A stretch of DNA of 8,063 nt from Phycisphaerales bacterium UBA854 (GCA_002295885.1 DBGM01000036.1:1-8063), one strand, 5' to 3'; numbered from the stretch's first letter, positions 1 to 6,262 are shown. The notes: generated from the sequence alone by a model not told the origin. A program made the numbers and translations.

Positions 1-1689
1 GTCGCCGCCGTAGCACTTGGCGGTCACGTTCTTGCGCACGGCCTTGATGGACTCGCGGGCGATGATCTTGCCGCCGATGGCGGCCTGCAGCGCGATCTCG
101 AACTGGTGTCGATCGATCTGCTTGCGGAGCTTCTTGAGGATGGCGCGGCTGCGCTGTTCGGCGAGGGTCTTGTGGCAGATAAGACTGAGGGCCTCGACCG
201 GGTCCCCGTTGACCAGGATGCTGACCTTGCTGAGGCGGTCGGCCCGGAACTCCACCAGTTCGTAGTCCATGGTGCCGTAGCCGCGGGTGATGGACTTCAG
301 CTTGTCGTAGAAGTCGTAGATGATCTCCGCGAGGGGGATCTCCCACGTGAGCATCTGCCGGTTGTCGGAGATGTAGACCTGGCCGCGGAACTCTCCGCGT
401 CGGCCGTCGCAGAGCCGCATGAGTTCGCCGATGCTGTCCTCGGGACAGATCACCTCGATCTTCACGATGGGCTCCAGGATGTCGGTGACCTGGCTCGGGT
501 CGGGCAGGTCGGCGGGGTTGTGGATCTCGATCGTCTCGCCCGAGGTGCTCCGGACCTTGTAGGTGACGGTCGGGGCGGTCTGGACGATCTCCACGCCGCC
601 TTCGCGTTCCAGCCGCTCCTGCACGATCTCCATGTGGAGCAGGCCGAGGAACCCGCAGCGGAATCCGAAGCCGAGGGCCTCGGAATGCTGGACCTCGTAG
701 GTGAAGCTGGCGTCGTTGAGCCGCAGCTTCTCGATCGCCTCCCGCAGGGCCTCGAACTCGCCCTTCTTGCCCGAGCCGCCGTCGGCGGTCGCCGGGTAGA
801 AGTCGCAGAACACCATCTGCTTCGGTTCCTCGTAGCCGGGCAGGGGCTCCTGGGCCGGATCGGTGTCGAGGGTGATGGTGTCGCCCACCCGCACGTCGTC
901 CAGCGTCTTGATCGCGGCGACGAGGTAGCCGACCTCCCCGTGTCCCAGGACCTTCACCTTCTCCTGCTGGGGGGTGTAGCGTCCGAGTTCGGTGATGGTC
1001 CAGGTCCGGCCGCTGCTCATCATCCGGATGCGGTCGCCGGTCTGCAGGGCGCCGTCGAAGTTCCGTACGTACACGATGACGCCGCGGTAGTCGTCGTAGT
1101 GGCTGTCGAAGATGAGCGACCGCGACTGCTCGATCTCGGCCGGGCGGGGATCCGCGAAGCGGCTGCAGATCGCATCCAGCAGTTCCTGGATGCCCTCGCC
1201 GGTCTTGGCCGAGCAGTAGATGCAGTCCTCCGCCGGCAGTCCGAGCACCTGCTCGATCTCCATCGCGACGCGATCCGGGTCGGCGGCAGGCAGGTCGATC
1301 TTGTTGACCACCGGAATGAGTTCGAGATCGTTCTCGACCGCGAGGTAGGCGTTGGCGACGGTCTGCGCCTCCACGCCCTGGGCCGCGTCGACGACCAGCA
1401 CGGCGCCTTCGCAGGCGGTGAGGGCCCGCGAGACCTCGTAGGCGAAGTCGACGTGGCCGGGCGTGTCGATGAAGTTGAGCTGGAAGTCCTCGCCCTCGTA
1501 CTCGTGGTGCACGGTGACGGCCGAGGCCTTGATGGTGATGCCGCGTTCCCGCTCCAGATCCATCGAATCCAGCAGCTGATCCCTCGCCTCCCGGTCGGAG
1601 ACGGCGCGGGTCGCCTGCAGGAGGCGGTCGGCCAGCGTGCTCTTGCCGTGGTCGATGTGGGCGATGATGGAGAAGTTACGGACGTGCAA
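1..1689 (-). CDS. lepA: Elongation factor 4 (LepA), C-terminus cut by window edge
   Basis: LepA/EF-4 is a ribosome-bound translational GTPase related to EF-G; it acts on stalled or translocated ribosomes in the cytoplasm. The 563 readable residues show the GTPase motifs in order: G1 AHIDHGKS (residues 10-17), G3 DTPGH (75-79), G4 NKID (129-132) and G5 SAK (160-162), plus the switch I segment RERGITIKA. The LepA-specific C-terminal domain follows, ending in ARESIKAVRKNVTAKCYGGD at the window edge. LepA is usually about 600 residues, so roughly 40 basic C-terminal residues lie outside. The start is the TTG at 1687-1689: an in-frame TGA lies upstream with no other start codon between it and the TTG, and LepA homologues begin right here (HVRNFSIIAHIDHGKS). 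No Shine-Dalgarno sequence precedes it. It lies 44 bases after the propeller gene but has its own promoter. Identity is essentially certain; the TTG start is very likely. Confidence 0.97.
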   Translation of the reverse strand, partial: MHVRNFSIIAHIDHGKSTLADRLLQATRAVSDREARDQLLDSMDLERERGITIKASAVTVHHEYEGEDFQLNFIDTPGHVDFAYEVSRALTACEGAVLVVDAAQGVEAQTVANAYLAVENDLELIPVVNKIDLPAADPDRVAMEIEQVLGLPAEDCIYCSAKTGEGIQELLDAICSRFADPRPAEIEQSRSLIFDSHYDDYRGVIVYVRNFDGALQTGDRIRMMSSGRTWTITELGRYTPQQEKVKVLGHGEVGYLVAAIKTLDDVRVGDTITLDTDPAQEPLPGYEEPKQMVFCDFYPATADGGSGKKGEFEALREAIEKLRLNDASFTYEVQHSEALGFGFRCGFLGLLHMEIVQERLEREGGVEIVQTAPTVTYKVRSTSGETIEIHNPADLPDPSQVTDILEPIVKIEVICPEDSIGELMRLCDGRRGEFRGQVYISDNRQMLTWEIPLAEIIYDFYDKLKSITRGYGTMDYELVEFRADRLSKVSILVNGDPVEALSLICHKTLAEQRSRAILKKLRKQIDRHQFEIALQAAIGGKIIARESIKAVRKNVTAKCYGGD

Positions 1690-1696
1690 GGGGTTG

Positions 1697-1726
1697 ATTC
1701 TAGCCCGCCGGTGCGGCGGATGTCAC
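1697..1726 (-). promoter_or_regulatory. Predicted lepA promoter (GTGACA-18-TAGAAT)
   Basis: Reading the minus strand, GTGACA (1726-1721; 5/6 to the TTGACA -35 consensus) is followed by an 18-base spacer and TAGAAT (1702-1697; 5/6 to TATAAT). The -10 box ends seven bases before the TTG start codon of lepA, so the transcription start should fall on or next to the initiation codon. The spacer contains the inverted repeat CCGCCG-CAC-CGGCGG (1719-1705), ending two bases before the -10 box. The promoter starts just past the stop codon of the propeller gene. It is predicted by eye from consensus match and position only. Confidence 0.6.
1705..1719. repeat. Inverted repeat in lepA promoter spacer
   Basis: CCGCCG and CGGCGG form perfect 6-base arms around CAC on the minus strand, between the propeller gene stop (1734) and the lepA -10 box (1702). 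It could be a repressor site within the promoter, or a GC-rich hairpin ending the upstream message. There is no T-run after it, so an intrinsic terminator is only weakly supported. In sequence this GC-rich, a 6-base arm can also arise by chance. Confidence 0.35.
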
Positions 1727-1733
1727 CCTCACT

Positions 1734-2921
1734 TCAGGGACAGGTTCCCCATCGGTCGATGATGGTGAGCAGATCCATGACATCGACGTCGCCGTCGAGA
1801 TCCAGATCGCCCAGGCACCGGGGGTCGCAGCCCACCGCATCGCAGTCCAGGGTGTCTTCATGCCACGTCCCCCCGGCATTCAGGCAGTGGGCTTCGGTGG
1901 TCGGCAGGCAATCGCCGCGGACGGTGCAGCACGCACCAAGTTCCAGCCCCTGGCATTCATCCGGCACGCCGTCGGCCGGATTCACGTCCGCGGTTGACCC
2001 GTCGGCGATCTCATCCCCGTCCGCGATGCCGTTGGCGTTGCAATCCAGGAATCCAAGCGCGACGGCGTGGTACATGCCCCCCGTGATCTGGGTGAATCCC
2101 GCGTCGTCGGGCGCGTCGGTGACCTGCTGGTTGTTGTCGAGTCCCCAGGCGTGCAGGTAGCCGTCGCCGTCGATGGCGTAGCCGTTCTGCCAACCGCATC
2201 CGATGGCGGTGAAGTTCGAACCCTCCGGCGCGTCGCTCTGGCCGGCGTTGTTCCGTCCCCAGGCGGCGACGGTGCCGTCGCTGCGCAGCGCGATCCCGAA
2301 CTGGTCGCCCGCCGCGATCGCCACGAAATCGTTGCCCGTCGGCGGGGTGGATTGTCCGTTGTTGTCGCGCCCCCAGGCCGTTAGGGACCCGTCGTCGACC
2401 AGACCGACCGAGAAGTCGGAGCCCGCCGCGATGGCCGTGAAGACCGGGCCTTCGGGCACGTCGGTCTGTCCGTAGGAGTTGGTGCCCCACGCGGTGACGC
2501 CGCCGTCCGCGTCGAGGGCCATGGCGTGCGCGTCGCCGGCGGCGATCGCGACCCAGCCGGTCCCCGAGGGATGGTCGAGTTGTCCGCCGCCGTTCCAGCC
2601 CCACGCATCGAGGGTGCCGTCGGTCCTGATCGCGATCACGTACGAATGTCCGGCTTCGATGGCGGTGTAGAACTCGCCTTCGGGGACGTCGTCGACGTCG
2701 GAGGTCGCCATGCCCCAGTGCACGATCGTGCCGTTCTCGAGCAGCCCCATCGAGAAGAAGTAGCCGCAGGTGACCTGGACGAAGTTGTCGCCCGAGGGGA
2801 CCGACGACTGTCCGTAGGTGTCGCTGCCCCAGGACTGGACTTCGCCGCCCGGGGCGGCGGTCGCAAGCGCGCACACGGCCGAGCAGAACGCAGCTCTCGC
2901 TGCAACGGGTATCTCAAACAT
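1734..2921 (-). CDS. Secreted RCC1-type seven-bladed propeller protein with calcium-loop and cysteine-rich C-terminus
   Basis: A 395-residue exported protein of unknown specific function. Residues 1-24 form a signal peptide (hydrophobic stretch AAFCSAVCALATAA). Residues 27-290 contain seven RCC1/BNR-like repeats of the form 'AIAAG..H..AL..DG.V.AWG.N..GQ...P.G'. The WG tryptophans fall at 31, 69, 107, 145, 183, 221 and 259, exactly 38 residues apart, which fits a seven-bladed beta-propeller. A calcium-loop segment follows (DCNANGIADGDEI at 292-304, DGVPDECQ at 317-324), then a cysteine-rich module (C331, C332, C338, C346, C360, C365, C369) and a short dockerin-like tail, GDLDLDGDVDVMDLL (371-385), ending WGTCP. 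The ATG at 2921 is chosen because GGAGG (2931-2927) lies five bases upstream and the signal peptide starts there. Bacterial extracellular RCC1 proteins are generally binding scaffolds; a role at the cell surface or outside is inferred. Family assignment is strong, function unknown. Confidence 0.88.
   Translation of the reverse strand: MFEIPVAARAAFCSAVCALATAAPGGEVQSWGSDTYGQSSVPSGDNFVQVTCGYFFSMGLLENGTIVHWGMATSDVDDVPEGEFYTAIEAGHSYVIAIRTDGTLDAWGWNGGGQLDHPSGTGWVAIAAGDAHAMALDADGGVTAWGTNSYGQTDVPEGPVFTAIAAGSDFSVGLVDDGSLTAWGRDNNGQSTPPTGNDFVAIAAGDQFGIALRSDGTVAAWGRNNAGQSDAPEGSNFTAIGCGWQNGYAIDGDGYLHAWGLDNNQQVTDAPDDAGFTQITGGMYHAVALGFLDCNANGIADGDEIADGSTADVNPADGVPDECQGLELGACCTVRGDCLPTTEAHCLNAGGTWHEDTLDCDAVGCDPRCLGDLDLDGDVDVMDLLTIIDRWGTCP
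2052..2843 (-). repeat. Seven 114-base (38-codon) RCC1 repeat units
   Basis: This is the DNA coding for the seven propeller repeats. Each unit is 38 codons, with no insertion or deletion between the seven WG dipeptides. The units have diverged in sequence, with the central ones (third to sixth) most alike: AWGTNSYGQ, AWGRDNNGQ, AWGRNNAGQ. That suggests ancient tandem duplication followed by drift rather than recent expansion. Confidence 0.8.
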
Positions 2922-2926
2922 GTCCG

Positions 2927-2945
2927 CCTCCCACGGATTCCATCA
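2927..2945 (-). promoter_or_regulatory. Ribosome binding site and possible extended -10 for the propeller gene
   Basis: On the minus strand, TGATGGAAT (2945-2937) resembles an extended -10 box (TGn plus a hexamer 5/6 like the TAGAAT seen before lepA and the dehydrogenase). No clear -35 is present at 16-18 bases. The ribosome binding site GGAGG (2931-2927) follows with a five-base gap to the ATG. If the -10 is real, the leader would be only about a dozen bases, almost entirely the ribosome binding site. The ribosome binding site is convincing; the promoter is tentative. Confidence 0.35.
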
Positions 2946-3019
2946 TTGGATCATGCGGGAGGCGATGCAAGGGAAATCCGCTGGAACCACGGTGGATCAG
3001 CCGTCAGGCACGTCCATGC

Positions 3020-3032
3020 GGCACTCAGTGCC
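3020..3032. repeat. Small perfect hairpin centred on the dipeptidase stop codon
   Basis: GGCAC-TGA-GTGCC on the minus strand is a 5-base perfect stem whose loop is exactly the TGA stop codon. There is no following T-run. It could be a minor RNA structure at the 3' end of the dipeptidase reading frame, or chance. Confidence 0.3.
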
Positions 3033-4080
3033 AGGTCGCGTCGAGCACCCGCAGCCAATTGTCCACCGCCATGGCCCGAAGGGCCTCGTCGCTCCAGCCG
3101 CGGCCCCGCAGGACGTCGATCAGTTTCGGCAGGCCGGCGCAGTCGCCCAGCGGCGCGGGCATGGTGGCTCCGTCGAAGTCGCTGCCCAGGGCCACGTGTT
3201 CGATGCCCATGCGATCGACCATGTAGTCGAGATGGTCGGCGACCACGTCGAGGGGGGTGTTCGCGTCGCGTTGGCCGTCGGGGCGTGTGAAGCCGACGTG
3301 GAAGTTCGCGCCGACGATGCCGCCGGTGTCGCGGATGACGTCGAACTGGTCGTCGAGCAGGTTCCGCGAGGAGGCGCACACCGCATGGGCCCCGCAGTGC
3401 GTCGCGACCACCGGCGCGGTGGTGGTCTCGGCCAGATCCATGAACCCGCGGTAGTTCAGATGCGACACGTCGAGCATGATGCCCAGGTCGTTGCAGCGCC
3501 GGACCAGGTCGGTGCCGGCCTCGGTCAGCCCCGGACCGATGTCCGGCGTGCAGGGGAAGGCGAAGGGCACGCCGTGGGCGAATGCGTTCGATCGGCTCCA
3601 GACCGGTCCGAGGGAACGAAGGCCGCGTGCGTAGTCCGCCTCGAGATCCGTCAGGGACGGTTCGAGCATCTCGACGCCTTCGTAATGAAGGATCAGGGCC
3701 ATCACGTCGTGATCGAGGCAGTACCGAAGTTCGTCGACGGTCCGCACCAGTCGGATCTCGTCCGGATGCTGCTCGAGCATCGCGTCCATCCGGTCCAGCA
3801 CGCTGTCGGTCATCGGTCGCGCCTGCGTCCGAAGCACGACATCGCTGCAGCCGGCCTCGAGGTGGGTGCCGTCGTTGGCGGTGATGGGGCGCGACTCGAC
3901 CTCGCCACCGGGAATGAAGATCGCGTAGAAGCCGGCCCCGAGTCCGCCCCGCCGCGCCCGGACGAGGTCGATGTGTCCGTCACCGTCGCGGTCGACGATG
4001 GAGGCCGAGGTGTCGTCGGCGGGCGGGAAGATTCGGGTCAGCGTGTCGTTGTGACCATCGAGGATCTGCAGCGGGGGCAT
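3025..4080 (-). CDS. Peptidase family M19 (membrane dipeptidase-like) metal-dependent dipeptidase
   Basis: Family M19 enzymes are di-zinc dipeptidases related to renal dipeptidase; bacterial members hydrolyse dipeptides, including some with D-residues. All expected metal ligands are visible: H10 and D12 (DGHNDT), E134 (LHYEGVE), H207 (LDVSHLN) and H228 (VATHCGA). R239 in SSRNLLDDQ and D301 in ALGSDFDG match the substrate-binding and catalytic positions. At 351 residues it is normal for the family. There is no signal peptide or lipobox, so it is probably cytoplasmic, unlike the anchored mammalian enzyme. The ATG at 4080 sits just before the first metal motif; the preceding bases hold only a weak ribosome binding site (GAAAG). 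It lies 45 bases after nadD with no visible promoter, which suggests cotranscription. Natural substrate is unknown; recycling of peptidoglycan or protein dipeptides is an inference. Confidence 0.93.
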   Translation of the reverse strand: MPPLQILDGHNDTLTRIFPPADDTSASIVDRDGDGHIDLVRARRGGLGAGFYAIFIPGGEVESRPITANDGTHLEAGCSDVVLRTQARPMTDSVLDRMDAMLEQHPDEIRLVRTVDELRYCLDHDVMALILHYEGVEMLEPSLTDLEADYARGLRSLGPVWSRSNAFAHGVPFAFPCTPDIGPGLTEAGTDLVRRCNDLGIMLDVSHLNYRGFMDLAETTTAPVVATHCGAHAVCASSRNLLDDQFDVIRDTGGIVGANFHVGFTRPDGQRDANTPLDVVADHLDYMVDRMGIEHVALGSDFDGATMPAPLGDCAGLPKLIDVLRGRGWSDEALRAMAVDNWLRVLDATWH

Positions 4081-4125
4081 GCGGTCTGCTTTCGGAATGG
4101 GGTCGGGAATGAGCCGCCTTGGGAA

Positions 4126-4758
4126 TCAGGCGTAGAGGGCGTGGGTGCGAATGTAGTCGAGGACGAGCGGATCGATCGTGTCGTCGGCATCGTCCCCCGA
4201 TTCCAGCCGGTTTCGCACGTCGGTCGAGGACATCGTCATGCACGGCAGATCGAGTCGTCGGTCGCACCAGGTGCGCACCTCGGCCTCCGACCAGTTTCCG
4301 CCGCTTTCGGCCATCGCGCGGGCGAAGGCTTCGACGCTTCCGTGTCGACGGGGCAGCACCACCGGTGCGGACAGGGCCAGCAGTTCGTCGCAGTCCTGCC
4401 AGCGATGGAAGGACTCGGCCTGGTCGTCCCCGATCAGGAAGTGCAGCGGAGTGTCGGGGCCGAACTCCGATCGGATCGCGCGCACCGTGTCGATCGTGAA
4501 GCTGGGGCCTTCCCGTTCGAGTTCCAGCGTCCGGATCTCGGCTCCCTCGAGGTCGCGGAGGGCGAGTTCCAGCATGGTCACCCGGTGGGCCGGCGGGGTC
4601 GGAGGGCGGTCGAGCTTGTGCGGACTGATCGCGGCGGGGACGAAGAGGAGACGTTGCGCGCCGATCAACTTCGCGGCCTGCGCCGGCAGGGCGGAGTGCG
4701 CCCGGGTCGGAGGATCGAACGTGCCCCCGAAGAGCAGGATGGGGGCGGCGTCGGTCAC
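4126..4758 (-). CDS. nadD: Nicotinate-nucleotide adenylyltransferase
   Basis: NadD transfers AMP from ATP to nicotinate mononucleotide, giving deamido-NAD, the penultimate step of NAD synthesis. The 210-residue protein has the nucleotidyltransferase motif GGTFDPPTRAH (11-21), the PAAISPHK segment (41-48), the GPSFTIDTVRAI region (84-95), FLIGDDQ (107-113), the ATP-binding SSTDVR (177-182) and the typical ending DYIRTHALY. The signature GxFDPxHxGH is altered: threonine replaces the first histidine, as the (H/T)xGH form allows, and alanine replaces the glycine; the last histidine (H21) is kept. The start is a GTG at 4756-4758, one base after the dehydrogenase stop codon. An in-frame TGA upstream with no start codon in between rules out a longer form. 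No ribosome binding site is evident, so translation is probably coupled to the dehydrogenase. Identification is strong. Confidence 0.95.
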   Translation of the reverse strand: MTDAAPILLFGGTFDPPTRAHSALPAQAAKLIGAQRLLFVPAAISPHKLDRPPTPPAHRVTMLELALRDLEGAEIRTLELEREGPSFTIDTVRAIRSEFGPDTPLHFLIGDDQAESFHRWQDCDELLALSAPVVLPRRHGSVEAFARAMAESGGNWSEAEVRTWCDRRLDLPCMTMSSTDVRNRLESGDDADDTIDPLVLDYIRTHALYA

Positions 4759-4759
4759 G

Positions 4760-6136
4760 TCAGGATTTCGGGACGCTCACGATGCGGACCTGCGTGAACT
4801 GCCGGTGTCCGTGGGTGCCGCCGTGGAAGCCGTAGCCGGACTGCTGCGCTCCGACCCAGGGTGATCCCTTGGCCCCGCCGCAGCCCTTGTTGATTCCGAT
4901 CATGCCCGCGGTCATGCGGCGGGCGAGATTGGCGGCCCGGTCGGTGTCGCCGCTGAAGACCGCGGCGCCGAGTCCGTAGGGGGTGTCGTTGGCGAGGGTG
5001 ACCGCCTCGTCCTCGTCCTTGACCCGCATGATGCAGGCGATGGGACCGAAGGTCTCGGCGTGCATGATGTCCATGTCGTGGTTCAGGCCGGTGAGCACGG
5101 TGGGGGCGACGAAGTTGCCCTCCATCGGCGTGTCGCCGCAGGACACCACGGCGCCCTGCTGCTTGGCGGTCTCGAGCTGCTCGAGGACCATCTCCTTCTG
5201 GCGGGTGCTGACCATCGGGCCGTGGGTCGTGCCCTCCTCGGCGCCGTTGCCGACGACGAAGTCGCCGACCCGCTTGATGACGGCCTGCTCGAACTTGTCC
5301 GCGATGCCGTCCTCCACGTAGATCCGCTCGGTGCTGACGCAGACCTGTCCGCAGTTGCGGAAGGAGTTGAAGACCGCGAAGTCGGCGGCCTCGTCGAGAT
5401 CGGCGTCGTCCAGCACGATCATCGGATCCTTGCCGCCGAGTTCCAGGATGACCCGCTTCAGACCGCCGCCGGCCGACTGAAGGATGTGCTGGCCGGTGGC
5501 CCGGCTGCCGACGAAGGCGATCAGGTTGACGTCGGACTGCACGAGGGCTCGTCCCTGCTCGCCGTCGCCGTGGATGATCTGCAGCACGCCTTCGGGAAGG
5601 AACTCGTTGTAGATGTCGGCGAACGCCTGACCGGTCAGCGGCGTCTCCTCGGAGGGCTTGAGCACCACCGTGTTGCCGGCGACCAGTGCGGGAAGCACGG
5701 TCTGCTGCGGCATGAGGAAGGGGAAGTTCCAGGGGGTGATGACTCCGCAGACTCCGTAGGGGTCGTAGTAGAGCGTGGTCTCGACCGCCTGGTCCTCGAG
5801 GTGCTCGGGAGCCAGTGCCTCCATGATGGAATCCAGGGCGCCCGGCACGCACGAGGCGGCGTATGCGGCTTCGCCCCGTCCCTCGACGGTGGGCTTGCCC
5901 ATCTCGGAGGTCATCAGATCACCGATCTCGTCGGCCCGGGCCTCGATGGCCTTGGCCACGGGTCGGAGCATCTCCACCCGTTCGGCGGTCGACAATGCAC
6001 CCCATGCCTTCTGGGCTTCGCGGGCCCGGGCGACCACCGCATCGATCTCGCCGACGGGGGTCACCGGGACGGAGCCGATCGGCTGGCCGGTGGCGGGATT
6101 GATGGATTCGAGGGTGCTGCTGGTCGCGGTCGTCAT
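4760..6136 (-). CDS. NAD(P)+-dependent aldehyde dehydrogenase
   Basis: A 458-residue member of the aldehyde dehydrogenase superfamily, oxidising an aldehyde to its acid in the cytoplasm. Catalytic elements are all visible: PWNFPF with the oxyanion asparagine N137, LKPSE with cofactor-binding K160, LELGGKDP with the general base E232, NCGQVC with the nucleophile C266, and ETFGP (E361). The glycine motif reads FVGSRATG instead of the usual FTGS. Length is slightly below the usual 475-500. The ATG at 6136 is preceded by GGAG (6146-6143) with a six-base gap. It is the first gene of a probable operon with nadD (one-base gap) and the M19 dipeptidase. General resemblance is to the succinate-semialdehyde/betaine-aldehyde type group, but the substrate cannot be assigned from sequence, so no gene symbol is given. 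Confidence 0.95.
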   Translation of the reverse strand: MTTATSSTLESINPATGQPIGSVPVTPVGEIDAVVARAREAQKAWGALSTAERVEMLRPVAKAIEARADEIGDLMTSEMGKPTVEGRGEAAYAASCVPGALDSIMEALAPEHLEDQAVETTLYYDPYGVCGVITPWNFPFLMPQQTVLPALVAGNTVVLKPSEETPLTGQAFADIYNEFLPEGVLQIIHGDGEQGRALVQSDVNLIAFVGSRATGQHILQSAGGGLKRVILELGGKDPMIVLDDADLDEAADFAVFNSFRNCGQVCVSTERIYVEDGIADKFEQAVIKRVGDFVVGNGAEEGTTHGPMVSTRQKEMVLEQLETAKQQGAVVSCGDTPMEGNFVAPTVLTGLNHDMDIMHAETFGPIACIMRVKDEDEAVTLANDTPYGLGAAVFSGDTDRAANLARRMTAGMIGINKGCGGAKGSPWVGAQQSGYGFHGGTHGHRQFTQVRIVSVPKS

Positions 6137-6170
6137 GGTGTGCTCCGGAAAATTCGAGGAATGATCATGG

Positions 6171-6179
6171 ATTCTAGCA
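6171..6179 (-). promoter_or_regulatory. Extended -10 promoter element of the aldehyde dehydrogenase operon
   Basis: TGCTAGAAT on the minus strand (6179-6171) matches the extended -10 form TGnTAnAAT with one hexamer mismatch, and is the same TAGAAT hexamer as the lepA promoter. No convincing -35 is present, which is common with extended -10 promoters. Transcription would start near 6164, giving a leader of about 28 bases that contains the GGAG ribosome binding site. Confidence 0.55.
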
Positions 6180-6191
6180 CCCCTCGAGGGG
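6180..6191. promoter_or_regulatory. 12-base perfect palindrome in the dehydrogenase promoter spacer
   Basis: CCCCTCGAGGGG is a perfect palindrome directly abutting the TGC of the extended -10. Its place between the expected -35 and -10 positions is where a repressor or a MerR-type activator would bind. No regulator gene is adjacent. It is a candidate operator only. Confidence 0.45.
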
Positions 6192-6198
6192 GTTCATG

Positions 6199-6227
6199 GG
6201 CCTGAAAAGGCCGGAACCGGGGTCCGG
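6199..6227. repeat. Two overlapping small hairpins (GAAA loop and CCGGA/TCCGG)
   Basis: On the plus strand, GGCCT-GAAA-AGGCC (6199-6212) is a perfect 5-base stem with a GNRA-type tetraloop. The adjoining CCGGA (6211-6215) pairs with TCCGG (6223-6227) around a 7-base loop and shares bases 6211-6212 with the first stem, so both cannot form fully at once. They lie between the two divergent genes, in DNA or a possible leader. No T-run follows on either strand. Confidence 0.35.
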
Positions 6228-6246
6228 AATGGAAAGTTGGCACTGG

Positions 6247-6262
6247 GCATCACACGTGATGC
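6247..6262. promoter_or_regulatory. 16-base inverted repeat upstream of the beta-helix gene, candidate operator
   Basis: GCATCAC-AC-GTGATGC has perfect 7-base arms around a 2-base centre, 51 bases before the ATG of the secreted beta-helix gene. The even-length dyad of about one and a half helical turns is typical of a dimeric helix-turn-helix repressor site. TTGGCA (6237-6242) just upstream resembles a -35 box, but no acceptable -10 stands at the right distance, so the promoter itself is not located. Confidence 0.5.

Noticed and set aside
106..2160. A 684-codon plus-strand open frame opposite lepA and the end of the propeller gene.
   Set aside because: It is the antisense of a clear LepA sequence; its product is a V/D/L/G/H-rich composition without any family motif, as expected opposite GC-rich coding DNA.
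2980..3001. A possible terminator hairpin (GCTG..CCAC/GTGG..CAGC) between the dipeptidase and propeller genes.
   Set aside because: The stem is broken by an unequal internal loop, the hairpin loop would be too small without opening pairs, and no T-run follows.
3964..3993. An EF-hand-like DRDGDGHID loop (residues 30-38) inside the M19 dipeptidase.
   Set aside because: GHxDLPRAR is the ordinary family sequence at this place; only the DRDGD before it is special, and position 12 of the loop is arginine, not an acid, so calcium binding is unlikely.
2818..4797. A 659-codon plus-strand open frame opposite the dipeptidase and nadD.
   Set aside because: It runs across three genes with intact catalytic motifs on the other strand, and has no recognisable domain or ribosome binding site.
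5060..6205. A 381-codon plus-strand open frame opposite the aldehyde dehydrogenase.
   Set aside because: It is a shadow of a fully conserved enzyme and reads through that enzyme's promoter.
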